This document shows, one piece after another, positions 35,692 to 44,324 of a stretch of 64,000 nt of DNA. The first letter of the stretch is position 1. Each line of letters opens with the position of its first letter. Source of the DNA: Paenibacillus sp. NAIST15-1 (GTDB lineage Bacteria > Bacillota > Bacilli > Paenibacillales > Paenibacillaceae). A program made the translations under genes and the position numbers. Where the stretch lies: contig NZ_BBYF01000017.1 of the NCBI RefSeq assembly GCF_001894745.1, positions 1 to 64,000 on the forward strand, given 5' to 3'. The notes beneath the pieces are model-generated. The model did not search any database. It saw nothing but the letters and a program-made list of their open reading frames with translations, and was not told the DNA's origin.

Positions 35692-36229
35692 TGCAATCGG
35701 TGTGATTGAGCTGCGCAGCATAAGCAAAGGCTATGAGACGGCTGACCGCATGCTGAAGACATCTCCCGTCAGCGTGCATCATATGAAGCCGATCTGCCCG
35801 GGGAAGTTCCTCATTATGATGAGCGGAGACACGGCAGATGTTCAGGCTGCGATGGAAGCAGCCCGAGCGGAAGCAAGTGATTTCCGTATTAGCGATTTCG
35901 AGCTGCACGGTGTTCAGCCCGAAATCGTCGAGGGGCTGAAACGCAGCAACGCTTCACTACCTGTGGATGCGCTTGGAATTGTGGAGACTTCTACAGTGTC
36001 TTCCGGTATTTATGCACTGAATGAAGCACTGAAGCAAAGTGACATTCACGTGAAGAAAATGAATCTCGGCATGGCTATCGGCGGCAAGTTCCTCGCCGTA
36101 TTCACGGGTAGTGTGAGCGATGTCGAGCAGGGGATGAAGGTGTTCGTATCCTCCATGGATCAAAAGCGGATTATTCATTATTCCGTGATACCTTCCCCAT
36201 CCGAAGAACTTAAACAACACTTCCGATAG
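35684..36229 (+). CDS. Tandem-BMC shell protein with PduT-type cysteine
   Basis: 181 residues with two BMC domains (1-90 and 95-181), and so a trimer-forming pseudohexamer. It aligns with Salmonella PduT: AIGVIELRSISKGYETADRMLKTSPV, KPICPGKFLIMMSGD, DALGIVETSTVSSGIYALNEAL, VIPSPSEEL. The Cys of ICPGKF falls at residue 38, the position that ligates a [4Fe-4S] cluster in PduT's central pore. The start ATG at 35684 overlaps the eutN stop, which suggests coupling. An Fe-S centre in the Eut shell is inferred from this residue. Confidence 0.88.
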   Translation: MTSAIGVIELRSISKGYETADRMLKTSPVSVHHMKPICPGKFLIMMSGDTADVQAAMEAARAEASDFRISDFELHGVQPEIVEGLKRSNASLPVDALGIVETSTVSSGIYALNEALKQSDIHVKKMNLGMAIGGKFLAVFTGSVSDVEQGMKVFVSSMDQKRIIHYSVIPSPSEELKQHFR

Positions 36230-36230
36230 G

Positions 36231-36255
36231 TAGTTTAAAAAGCTCGCTTTTGATC
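36231..36255. repeat. Possible remnant of the MITE-like element upstream of eutH
   Basis: AGTTTAAAAAGCTCGCTTTTGATC matches about 17 of 21 positions of the left end of the repeat at 26888. No right end is seen, so it would be a solo or decayed terminus. Confidence 0.35.
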
Positions 36256-36281
36256 TTAGGTAAGAATGGAGGAGCACGTTC

Positions 36282-37397
36282 GTGGAGATTAATGAAATCA
36301 TCATATACGGCATGGTTATCTTCATGATTCTCGGTGCAATCGACAAATGCATCGGGTATAAGTTCGGATTGGGTCACCAGTTCGATGAGGGTATTATGGC
36401 AATGGGGTCGCTCACTCTAGCCATGGTGGGGATTATCTCTCTGTCCCCAGTATTGGCCAAGGTGCTAAGTCCGGTGGTCGTACCGCTGTACAGTGCGCTC
36501 GGCGCAGATCCAGCAATGTTTGCCACGACGCTGTTAGCCAACGATATGGGCGGGTTCTCACTCGCACAAGAATTGGCGCAGACGCCGGAAGCGGGATTGT
36601 TCGCGGGTACGATTCTAGGCGCCATGCTTGGGCCAACAATCGTATTCATTATTCCAGTCGCACTCGGCATTATTAAGAAGGAAGACCAGAAGTACTTGGC
36701 AACCGGCGTATTGGCTGGTATTGTTACCATTCCTCTTGGTTGCTTAATAGGGGGATTGGTAGCAGGCTACTCGATTTCAATGATTTTGACCAACCTAGTT
36801 CCAATCATCCTGTTCGCAGTGCTGATTGTGTTAGGCTTATGGAAATTCCCGAATGGAATGATTAAGGGCTTCACGATCTTCGGTCAGTTCATCGTCATAG
36901 TTGCGACGCTTGGACTAGCGGTTGGTATCACGCAGCAGTTGACGGATATTACAATCATTCCGGGACTTGCACCGATTGAAGAAGGAATTAAGATCGTTGG
37001 CGACATCTCCATTGTATTGGCTGGTGCTTTTGCGATGGTGTTCGTCATTACGAAGGTATTCAACAAGCCGCTTATGAAGCTGGGCAAAATGCTCGGTATG
37101 AACGAGATCGCTGCAGCGGGCTTGGTAGCAACGCTTGCTAACGTCATCCCGATGTTCGGCATGATGAAGGATATGGATGTGCGCGGTAAGGTCATCAACG
37201 TTGCATTCGCTGTCTCTGCCGCATTCGTATTCGGCGATCACCTCGGCTTTACGGCTGGGGTTGCGAAGGAAATGATCTTCCCAATGATCGTCGGCAAGCT
37301 TGTCGGTGGTATTACAGCGATTATCGTCGCTATGTTCTTGGCCAAAAAGTTGGCACCCGAACCGGAGCAGAAGGAAGAGCTTCCGGAATCGGTTTAA
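36282..37397 (+). CDS. eutH: EutH, ethanolamine transporter
   Basis: 371 residues, about ten hydrophobic segments. Typical EutH stretches are IIIYGMVIFMILGAIDKCIGYKFGLGHQFDEGIMAMGSL, FATTLLANDMGGFSLAQELA, GTILGAMLGPTIVFIIPVALG and FGDHLGFTAGVAKEMI. It brings ethanolamine into the cell, which matters most when little of it diffuses in uncharged. GTG 36282 follows GGAGGAG with a spacing of nine. Last gene of the operon; a terminator follows. Confidence 0.95.
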   Translation: MEINEIIIYGMVIFMILGAIDKCIGYKFGLGHQFDEGIMAMGSLTLAMVGIISLSPVLAKVLSPVVVPLYSALGADPAMFATTLLANDMGGFSLAQELAQTPEAGLFAGTILGAMLGPTIVFIIPVALGIIKKEDQKYLATGVLAGIVTIPLGCLIGGLVAGYSISMILTNLVPIILFAVLIVLGLWKFPNGMIKGFTIFGQFIVIVATLGLAVGITQQLTDITIIPGLAPIEEGIKIVGDISIVLAGAFAMVFVITKVFNKPLMKLGKMLGMNEIAAAGLVATLANVIPMFGMMKDMDVRGKVINVAFAVSAAFVFGDHLGFTAGVAKEMIFPMIVGKLVGGITAIIVAMFLAKKLAPEPEQKEELPESV

Positions 37398-37458
37398 TGA
37401 ATGGTATGGGCACTCTATCTCTCTATTTTATGTATATGGGCATGATATAAATTGTTTT

Positions 37459-37501
37459 GAACTCTTCTTTAGGTGTAATGCCTAAGAAGGGTTCTTTTTT
37501 T
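37459..37501 (+). terminator. Terminator of the eut operon
   Basis: GAAC-CTTCTT-TAGG pairs with CCTA-AGAAG-GGTTC around TGTAATG and ends in T9. Confidence 0.88.
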
Positions 37502-37574
37502 GATATTGGTTAGGGAAATAACTAACTCGGAGCCATACAATGTGGACAGTGGTGTGTCGGAAAGTGAACGTAGT

Positions 37575-37604
37575 CGGGTGCATGAATGAAATCTCATGCA
37601 CCCG
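37575..37604. terminator. Perfect 11-bp hairpin downstream of the GH18 gene
   Basis: CGGGTGCATGA pairs with TCATGCACCCG around ATGAAATC. No T-run follows on either strand, so it is a weak terminator or an mRNA 3' end stabiliser, 13 bases past the GH18 stop. Confidence 0.55.
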
Positions 37605-37616
37605 AATTAAGGATAT

Positions 37617-38594
37617 TTAGTTACTTCTCATGACATCAATTAATCTTTTTGTCCAGCTAAAGTCTGTTTTCGTAATTGAATTATCTCCGTATACTTTGCC
37701 ATCTCTATCGATGGCATAGATAAACATTCCGCCCTTAGGGCCATCTTTTGGCTGCCAAGCTGCATATTTGTAAGCTCTGCTTGTTTCAAATGGTTCCTGA
37801 GCATCACCCCAGTTTGCACCTAATTCTTCTTGAAAAGATATTCCCGGAAGAAATTGATCAGGGGAGATCGTATTTTTATAAGTTGCCCATGTAGTATCTA
37901 ATCTACTAGGGGTTCTGCCGTAAGCTTGAAGGAACAAATAGTCACAGAATGGAGCTACTTTTTTGAATAGGCTATGATTGTCTTTGTTTGTATCATAGAT
38001 AAGCAATTTGCCACTGTTCGACAATGGTCCTAAACGTTTAGACAGAGCTTCAAAAGTACCAGAAGCTTTTGTTTCTTTGTCTTGTGTTAACGTTTCCTCC
38101 ATATCAATGTCTAAGCCATCTAAATTGTAGGGAGTTATGTATTTATCAACTAAAGATTGCGCATGATTATCATATTCTTTGGATGTGGGCATTGTACCCA
38201 TACTAGGAACGTTATATAGCTCCCTTATATCTATCGTGCGTATCACTTTGGTTTGACGTTCGTGTAAGGCAGGCACATATGTATCACGAAGTGTGTCCCA
38301 AAATAACTTTTCATTTGTACCTGGGTTAACATAGTGGAAGACAGAAACGATATCGACTCCTTCAGGAATATCTGTCATCGCTGTCACATTAGGGTCTGGG
38401 AGAGTTGAATTTGCATCATGAGGCATTGTTACGTCACGCCATGTTCTGTAGTATGCCATCATTACAGGAGATTTTTGACCTTTGGTCAATTCGTTTGCTA
38501 AAGAAGTTGAAGGACTAGCTGAAACAACTGAGCCACTCACTAAAGATAAAATTAAAACGGCTGACAAGAGCAACAACATGGATGTTTTTTTCAT
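37617..38594 (-). CDS. Secreted GH18 endo-beta-N-acetylglucosaminidase-like protein
   Basis: 325 residues: signal peptide 1-26 (hydrophobic core LLLLSAVLILSLVSG, cleavage after SVVSA), then a GH18 barrel. The catalytic motif is LDGLDIDMEE, with Glu166 as proton donor and Asp162/Asp164 before it. FLQAYG further on is typical of the later barrel strands. The overall length and the VSVFHYVNPG start match EndoH/EndoF/EndoS-type enzymes, which cut the chitobiose core of N-glycans, better than chitinases. GAAAGGGAG precedes the ATG. A cre-like site upstream suggests carbon catabolite control. Confidence 0.85.
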   Translation of the reverse strand: MKKTSMLLLLSAVLILSLVSGSVVSASPSTSLANELTKGQKSPVMMAYYRTWRDVTMPHDANSTLPDPNVTAMTDIPEGVDIVSVFHYVNPGTNEKLFWDTLRDTYVPALHERQTKVIRTIDIRELYNVPSMGTMPTSKEYDNHAQSLVDKYITPYNLDGLDIDMEETLTQDKETKASGTFEALSKRLGPLSNSGKLLIYDTNKDNHSLFKKVAPFCDYLFLQAYGRTPSRLDTTWATYKNTISPDQFLPGISFQEELGANWGDAQEPFETSRAYKYAAWQPKDGPKGGMFIYAIDRDGKVYGDNSITKTDFSWTKRLIDVMRSN

Positions 38595-38999
38595 AAATGA
38601 TAACTCCCTTTCTTAGATGATAATTTACCACAATAAAGTAAGCGGTTACATTTCAGAGGAAATCATGTCTTCAGCGCTGTCCTTCATCCCATAAATTCAA
38701 AACCTCCCCAAAGAAGTATTCACCTTTTACGGTTTGACTCTCCATTGGCGCAAATTCCTGCTGCAAAAGTTGAGTCATTACTATTATCGTACAGAAGTAC
38801 AAAAAAGTGAAGTGAAATCGTGAAATTAATGCTATTTTTTGGATCAAGTTGCCACTATTTCTTCTCCCACAACCGGTTCATTCGGCGTGAATCCAGTAGT
38901 ACAGCCACATTGGCTATAAGGGGGAAAGGATATATATCCCTAGAAATAGGTTAGCCCCGGATTAGTTCCGAGGCTATTTTACCCACTTTATGACGTGCT
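38595..38999. other. Intergenic region between the GH18 and GrpB-family genes
   Basis: 405 bases without a gene. It contains the cre-like site (38637-38650), an AT-rich promoter region for the GH18 gene, and near 38952-38979 a hairpin AGCC-c-CGGA/TCCG-a-GGCT that may end the GrpB transcript. Confidence 0.5.
38637..38650 (-). promoter_or_regulatory. cre-like catabolite control site upstream of the GH18 gene
   Basis: On the minus strand, TGTAACCGCTTACT agrees with the CcpA consensus TGNAANCGNNNNCA at all fixed positions but the last. It lies 43 bases before the GH18 start codon. Confidence 0.55.
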
Positions 39000-39509
39000 T
39001 TAGGCATACCAATCTATTGCTTCTCTTTCAAGGTTCTTCACGAACGAATCCTTCCCGTCCATATAAGCTTCGATGTCATCAGGGTATTGTCGCGCTAGCC
39101 TTTCTTTTAAGCTGCCATATCGTGATGCAATGTCGGAGTGTATTCGCAAATAATCCCTTACTGCCAAATGACGATGAATATCTTCCGTGTTATCGAACTG
39201 AAACGTATGCACGTGATGGGTTCGATGATCTCCGCCCTTTCTGAAATACCGTCTTCCTTTCATGCCGAACTCGCCCATGCATTCGTAACCGAGTTCCTTC
39301 ATTTGCTCATTAAAAGAATCGATTCTGGTGATGTCCTTTACAACAGGCATCATATCGATTATCGGTTTGGCTTGTAACCCGGGTACTGAAGTGCTGCCGA
39401 TATGATGGATTTCGATCAACTCAGCTCCGAATATCGCTTTTATTTTTTGTGCTTCATCCTCGAACATACGATTCCAGTCTTCATTATATTTAGTGACGAT
39501 TACGTTCAT
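39000..39509 (-). CDS. GrpB family (nucleotidyltransferase-fold) protein
   Basis: 169 residues typical of the GrpB/UPF0157 family: VTKYNEDWNRMFEDEAQKIKAIFG, IHHIGSTSVPGLQAKPIIDMMPVV with the GS...D nucleotidyltransferase-like motif, then RRYFRKGG, HHVHTFQFDN and LAVRDYLRIH. A minimal nucleotidyltransferase fold is known for the family, but the cellular role is not settled. A GGAGGAG sits upstream of the ATG. Confidence 0.92.
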   Translation of the reverse strand: MNVIVTKYNEDWNRMFEDEAQKIKAIFGAELIEIHHIGSTSVPGLQAKPIIDMMPVVKDITRIDSFNEQMKELGYECMGEFGMKGRRYFRKGGDHRTHHVHTFQFDNTEDIHRHLAVRDYLRIHSDIASRYGSLKERLARQYPDDIEAYMDGKDSFVKNLEREAIDWYA

Positions 39510-39737
39510 CGCTACAGATCTCCTCCTTCGAACGAGCTTATATATGTTTAATCTGACAGTATTTATCTCTGTAGATATATCATAGGGGAAGCCAAATAGG
39601 AAGTAAACGCTCTAATTAGCGGCTCGTTCATCATCGGGATCGTTAACGAATGGTGTTTAGGTTATCATGATGAGAAAGACATCGCTCGCAGATGCAGCGA
39701 CTTGTTTCAATGTTATATCGGTAAGTAAGACATATGT

Positions 39738-39765
39738 GAAAAAGCATCCGCAGAACGGATGCTTT
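39738..39765 (-). terminator. Terminator of the acetate symporter operon
   Basis: On the minus strand AAAGCATCCG pairs with CGGATGCTTT around TTCTG and runs into TTTTT, 24 bases past the stop codon of the symporter gene. Confidence 0.85.
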
Positions 39766-39788
39766 ACGCAGTCAATATAAATTTTGGA

Positions 39789-41336
39789 TCACATCGCGGT
39801 ATCGATTCCCGTATTGGAGCGTACGAGAATTTCATCGAATTCGACTTGATTGTCGGCTTTTCCTGTTTTTCTCGACAATATGGTGCCGATATAACCAGCG
39901 ATGAAGCCGAGCGGAATGGAGACAATACCTGGAGTCGTGAGCGGATACAGTGCGTGTCCAACGAATATCGCCTTTCCAGCTTCAGGATGAAATACGTTCG
40001 GACTGACGAGAACGAGCCCCACGGAGGTGATCAGACCAACCACCATAGCCCAGATCGCACCATTCGTATTAAAACGCCTCCAGAAAATCGTATATAAAAT
40101 AACAGGAAGGTTTGCACTTGCTGCAACGGCAAACGCTAGCGATACGAGGAATGCAACGTTAAGATTTTGTGCAAATAAGGCTAGAATAATGGAAATCACA
40201 GATATCCCAATGGAAGCATAACGTGCCATATTGACCTGCTGCTTCTCTGTCGCTTGCCCTTTTCTCAAGATTTGATTGTAGAAGTCATGGGAGAAGGCAG
40301 CAGCAGCGGTAAGTACAAGTCCTGCTACAACGGCGAGAATGGTTGCGAAGGCGACAGCAGAAATAAATGCAAATAGCATATTGCCACCTAGTGCTTTTGC
40401 GAGGAGCGGAGCTGCCATGTTCCCTGCTTTATCCGCGGCGGTAATATCTCCATTTCCAACAAATGCAGCAGCCCCAAAACCTAGGAATATCGTCATCACA
40501 TAGAAAATACCGATAATCCAAGTTGCGTATACAACCGAGCTGCGAGCTATTTTCGCATTTTTAACCGTAAAGAAGCGGACAAGAATATGGGGAAGGCCTG
40601 CGGTTCCAAGTACTAATCCCATCGTTAAGGAGAGTGTATCAAGACCATCTTTATATTTAACACCGGGATTAAGGAATTTCTCTTTGAGTGGCGTTGCATC
40701 CTTGACATGATCAAACATGCCTGTGAGGCTCCAGTCGAATTTGTATAGCACAAGAATCGAGATAAGAAGTGTCCCGGCCATAAGGAGAATTGCTTTGACA
40801 ATCTGTACCCAGCTCGTTGCGTGCATCCCGCCAAAAGTGACGTAGATGGTCATAAGAACACCTACGATGATGACGGAGGTTGCAAAATCAATGCCGAGAA
40901 GCAGCTTGATCAAAGCTCCTGCCCCTACAAGCTGTGCAATCATGTAGAAGATGGATATGGCAATGGTATTAAACGCTGCGAATCCGCGAATTTTTGTCGT
41001 TTTAAAGCGAGCGGCAATCATATCCGCAAACGTATATTTCCCTAAATTTCGTAAAGGTTCTGCGACCAAGAAGAGGACGACTAAGTAAGCAACAAGGAAG
41101 CCGATGCTGTAGAAAAATCCATCAAATCCTGCTAGCGCAATCGATCCCGCAATCCCCAAGAACGAAGCCGCTGACATATAGTCCCCGGCAATCGCCATCC
41201 CGTTCTGCCATCCGGTTAAGCCGCCTCCAGCTGTATAGAATTCGCTTGCAGATTTACTCTTTTTCGATGCCCAATAGGTAATAATGAGTGTCACCGCAAC
41301 GATGGCTAAAAACATAATAAATGCAGCAGTATTCAT
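39789..41336 (-). CDS. actP: Acetate/solute:cation symporter (ActP/YwcA, SSS family)
   Basis: 515 residues, 13 membrane segments. Sodium:solute symporter features are SEFYTAGGGLTGWQNGMAIAGDYMSAASFLG, YTFADMIAARF, MGLVLGTAGLPHILVRFFTV and AFATILAVVAGLVLTAAAAFSHD. ActP-like carriers take up acetate and related monocarboxylates. The gene lies three bases after a DUF485 gene, the standard partner. The substrate is inferred from family and partner. Close to eut, it could recover acetate released from ethanolamine catabolism. Confidence 0.9.
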   Translation of the reverse strand: MNTAAFIMFLAIVAVTLIITYWASKKSKSASEFYTAGGGLTGWQNGMAIAGDYMSAASFLGIAGSIALAGFDGFFYSIGFLVAYLVVLFLVAEPLRNLGKYTFADMIAARFKTTKIRGFAAFNTIAISIFYMIAQLVGAGALIKLLLGIDFATSVIIVGVLMTIYVTFGGMHATSWVQIVKAILLMAGTLLISILVLYKFDWSLTGMFDHVKDATPLKEKFLNPGVKYKDGLDTLSLTMGLVLGTAGLPHILVRFFTVKNAKIARSSVVYATWIIGIFYVMTIFLGFGAAAFVGNGDITAADKAGNMAAPLLAKALGGNMLFAFISAVAFATILAVVAGLVLTAAAAFSHDFYNQILRKGQATEKQQVNMARYASIGISVISIILALFAQNLNVAFLVSLAFAVAASANLPVILYTIFWRRFNTNGAIWAMVVGLITSVGLVLVSPNVFHPEAGKAIFVGHALYPLTTPGIVSIPLGFIAGYIGTILSRKTGKADNQVEFDEILVRSNTGIDTAM

Positions 41337-41339
41337 GGT

Positions 41340-41681
41340 TTACCTCCCTTTCTCAGCAATAATTTGGTCGGAGGCTTTATCAAATGTAGATGCCTTTTTG
41401 TAGTAAATCATACAAAATGCCCAGGTCATCACAAATTGCAGTAAGGCAAAGACCCAAGCCCATGTAATACTGCCGTAAAAGGAATAATTCAAGATGTCCG
41501 TGTAGGATGTAAGGATCGGCAAGGCGAAATAGAAGCAAAGGAAGAAGATTGTGAAAGGAATAATGAAGGTTTTCTTGGTTCGAATCAGCATTCTGAAGCT
41601 ATCTGATTTCGCAATTGATGAGTATTGTTCGGGAGTTAATTCCTGCTTCGTGTGCTTGGCTGTTAACTTTTTACCTGCCAT
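41340..41681 (-). CDS. DUF485 membrane protein, partner of the symporter (YwcB-like)
   Basis: 113 residues: a basic N-terminal tail, then two membrane segments (about 42-62 and 75-97) with the family pattern RTKKTFIIPFTIFFLCFYFALPILTSY and GSITWAWVFALLQFVMTWAFCMIYYKKA. It always travels with ActP-like symporters and is thought to assist them. The ATG at 41681 has GAGAGGG seven bases upstream; a TTG two codons earlier is less likely. Confidence 0.9.
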   Translation of the reverse strand: MAGKKLTAKHTKQELTPEQYSSIAKSDSFRMLIRTKKTFIIPFTIFFLCFYFALPILTSYTDILNYSFYGSITWAWVFALLQFVMTWAFCMIYYKKASTFDKASDQIIAEKGR

Positions 41682-42074
41682 CAGCAATCCCTCTCATTCA
41701 ATGAGTATACCTGCATCGTACAAAAAAACGAAGCGCTTACAAAATACTCCGTGCAGTTAGAAGTGGCCACCACCTTTAATGTTCATGTAGATGTGTACAA
41801 CTTGTGAAAATATAATTCGAAGATATTATACTATAAAATGAATTGTTGTAAAGATATACCTGACTTATAACTTTATTTCAGTCCATTACGATTTGTAATC
41901 GTGAAGAGGTGTCTTCGAAATAGGCTTGATTGCTGATCTCATGCTGTGAAGTTGAATGTGTAACGTTATATGCACCATACTGGTGGTTTATACCTGTGTT
42001 TATAATTGAGGGAACTAGATAGGAAGTAAACGATCTGTTAAGATTCGAAGCAGAAGGGGGCGGAAGAGTAACCT
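41682..42074. other. Divergent promoter region between the DUF485 gene and the serine hydrolase gene
   Basis: 393 bases, no gene seen. It holds the cre-like site at 41728-41741 and AT-rich stretches (TATAGTATAAT on the minus strand near 41830) that may be the promoter for the symporter operon. The serine hydrolase RBS GAAGGGGG is at its right end. Confidence 0.5.
41728..41741 (-). promoter_or_regulatory. cre-like site upstream of the acetate symporter operon
   Basis: On the minus strand TGTAAGCGCTTCGT has the perfect cre core AAGCGCTT but differs at the last three positions. Acetate uptake genes are common CcpA targets, so it is worth listing at low confidence. Confidence 0.35.
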
Positions 42075-43082
42075 ATGAATAAGCCATGTACGCAGCATTT
42101 CGCAGCATTGAATGAATATGTTGAGCGGATTCAACATCAGATTTCAGCCACAGCAGCGGCTACCTATATTCTTCATAAGCAGAAAGTTGTTAACGAATGG
42201 TACTCTGGAACTCATGACAGGGCAGGGCAACGCATTGTAGATGCAGCGTCTCGCTTCAACGTTGCATCGGTGAGAAAAACATATCTAGCGTTCGTGGTCA
42301 GCTTAGCATTGTATGAAGGAAAAATCCGCAGCTTGGATGACTCTATCACGGACTACATAGACGACGACTACTTAGATATCACAGATCAACAAGTGGCAGC
42401 GATGCTGAGCGGGACGACGATACGGCATTTGCTGACTCATACGCATGGACTCCATCATTCGAATCGAAGATTGTTTTCTGCCGGTACCGACTGGGCCTAT
42501 AACAACATGGGTGTAAACATACTTATTAAGTTGATGGAGAAACTGTATGAGAAGCCGTTTGTCCACGTATTGGAGGAAACAGTGTTCCACCCGTACGGAT
42601 TTACAGAGACAGGATGGAGCAAAGAACGAAATGATAATCTGGTCTGGCTTCATGAAGAATATACGGATGATCAGGGGAATGATGGGAATTTATTTGTAAG
42701 TGCACATGAGTTGGCGAGATGGGGACGGCTTCATTTAGATAAGGGCATGTACGAGGGAACAAGAATCATTCCAGCAGAAATCTTCGAGCTGGCTACATCC
42801 ATATGTACTCCGTCTCAATTAGAGACGCATTTGCCGAGGAACGGTTTCTTCTGGTTTGTTCAGGATATTCCGCGCGCTGCATCTGAGCTGGGGGATCAGC
42901 TTCCGGGAGGTTCGTTTCAATCGCTCGGCATAACTGGCTGCGCTTGCCTTGTCATTCCGAAATATCAAACGGTGGCAGTAAGAATGTACAATCAACAGGG
43001 TGGAAATCCTGCAAGTTATGACTATTTAGAGGATATTAAAACGTTTGGCAATATGGTGTGCAATATGATCGAGAAAATGTAG
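42075..43082 (+). CDS. Serine hydrolase (beta-lactamase class C / penicillin-binding fold)
   Basis: 335 residues without a signal peptide. The active-site motifs of the family are SVRK (SxxK, nucleophile near residue 65) and YNN (near 140) in GTDWAYNNMGVNILIKLME. TIRHLLTHTHGLHHSN is the usual HLLTHTSGL-type segment. A C-terminal GSFQSLGITGCACLVIPKYQTVAVRMYNQ replaces the KTG triad. These proteins are mostly esterases or peptidases of unknown substrate. GAAGGGGGCGG precedes the ATG. Confidence 0.88.
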   Translation: MNKPCTQHFAALNEYVERIQHQISATAAATYILHKQKVVNEWYSGTHDRAGQRIVDAASRFNVASVRKTYLAFVVSLALYEGKIRSLDDSITDYIDDDYLDITDQQVAAMLSGTTIRHLLTHTHGLHHSNRRLFSAGTDWAYNNMGVNILIKLMEKLYEKPFVHVLEETVFHPYGFTETGWSKERNDNLVWLHEEYTDDQGNDGNLFVSAHELARWGRLHLDKGMYEGTRIIPAEIFELATSICTPSQLETHLPRNGFFWFVQDIPRAASELGDQLPGGSFQSLGITGCACLVIPKYQTVAVRMYNQQGGNPASYDYLEDIKTFGNMVCNMIEKM

Positions 43083-43128
43083 TGAAAACTGTGTTAGAAG
43101 GTTAGCATCAACTAGATATACAATAAAG

Positions 43129-43152
43129 AAGCTCTCGATATTTCGAGAGCTT
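43129..43152. terminator. Hairpin between convergent genes
   Basis: AAGCTCTCG pairs perfectly with CGAGAGCTT around ATATTT. An outer GGTTAG/CTAACC pair (43111/43155) can extend it. No clear U-run, so termination efficiency is uncertain. Confidence 0.5.
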
Positions 43153-43206
43153 ACTAACCTGATTCTCATTACATCATATGTATGACACAAAATTAGAACT
43201 ACTGTT

Positions 43207-44289
43207 TTATGTCACCAAATCTCCCTCGACAATCTTCGTCATATAGAGCTCTGGCTGTGCAAGGAAATCTTCGAAGCTGCATACGTCTCCGTATTCCTGA
43301 TGTTCTTCATCATAGTAGCCGACGCATTTCGTCTTTGGATTCCAGACAAGGAGAATCGAAGTATAATTATCAACTTCCGCGGTGAGACGCAGCAATTTCT
43401 TCCTTCCTGCCTTCATTTCAATCGTATCTGAAAAAGTAAAGAACTCGATGTAGCCGATTTCCAGCTCATTGTCAGGCAAATCGATTCGCAGCTTGTCTCC
43501 CATTAGAAAATCAATCAGTCCTTGCGGCAGCTTATAGCTCTTCAATGCCAATCTTTTATTTTCAATGTTATGATAATCAGCAGGCTCCAAGGACTTCAAA
43601 TACTCGGCCATCGCGGTATCTTTATTTTGCACAGCAATCGTATAGGCACGATCACCGCCTTTTTCACATATACACACGTCCGCTCCATGTTCAACTAAGT
43701 ATTGAACCATCTTCATATCGCCATTTCGTGCGGCAGTGGTTAAGGGGGTAGCACAATAAGGGAAGACCATATCCGGCTTATTGAAATTGATATCCACGCC
43801 ATGCTGAAGCATAAATTCAATTGTACGCCAATCCCGATCGTTAACGGCTTTACGTAGTGTATAGCCGCCATAACTGGCTGCATCCAAGCCAAGCTCATGG
43901 ATAAGCGGAAGGTTGTGCTTGTTCCCGTAATAAGCTTGTTGATAGGCATTGGACTTAAGCTGATCTAGGGCATCGACCTTGGCTCCATGTGCTACGATGT
44001 ATCTTATGATCTCCTCTTCACAATAGCGAACAGCGAGCAGGAAGGACGGTTCCTTCTTATGATTCAAATTCACACCATGCTCGATAAGCAATTTAATTAC
44101 CTCGAATTGTCCCGCAATTAAGGCTGCTTCTATCGGGATCACAGTCGTATATTGGCTTATTCTAATCTCTTGTTCCATATCCCAGCCCTGTGCAATGGCA
44201 TCGCGCAGCTCTGATAGATTGCCTTCATTGATGTGTCTGACAAGATCAGGAAGCGACGTATCGGTTCCAATGTCCTTTAGCTTAAACAT
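43207..44289 (-). CDS. Ankyrin-repeat protein, immunity-like
   Basis: 360 residues. Ankyrin repeats span about 45-230 (PIEAALIAGQFEVIKLLIEHGVNLNHK, FLLAVRYCEEEIIRYIVAHGAKV, ATPLTTAARNGDMKMVQYLVEHGADV, YTIAVQNKDTAMAEYL). The C-terminal 120 residues are a separate beta-rich part (ELEIGYIEFFTFSDTIEMKAGRK, VLVWNPKTKCVGYYDEEHQEYGDV). Ankyrin proteins are frequent in polyimmunity gene sets beside SUKH genes, as here. A protein-protein binding role is sure; an antitoxin role is inferred from neighbours. Confidence 0.82.
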   Translation of the reverse strand: MFKLKDIGTDTSLPDLVRHINEGNLSELRDAIAQGWDMEQEIRISQYTTVIPIEAALIAGQFEVIKLLIEHGVNLNHKKEPSFLLAVRYCEEEIIRYIVAHGAKVDALDQLKSNAYQQAYYGNKHNLPLIHELGLDAASYGGYTLRKAVNDRDWRTIEFMLQHGVDINFNKPDMVFPYCATPLTTAARNGDMKMVQYLVEHGADVCICEKGGDRAYTIAVQNKDTAMAEYLKSLEPADYHNIENKRLALKSYKLPQGLIDFLMGDKLRIDLPDNELEIGYIEFFTFSDTIEMKAGRKKLLRLTAEVDNYTSILLVWNPKTKCVGYYDEEHQEYGDVCSFEDFLAQPELYMTKIVEGDLVT

Positions 44290-44324
44290 CTCAACAACTC
44301 CACTCGTGTAAGAATCTACAGCAG

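Noticed and set aside
39597-42036. Near-identical 17-mers (AGGAAGTAAACG-TCT type) on both sides of the actP operon
   Set aside because: One-mismatch 17-mer pairs are expected several times by chance in 64 kb. No structure or target-site signature supports a mobile unit.
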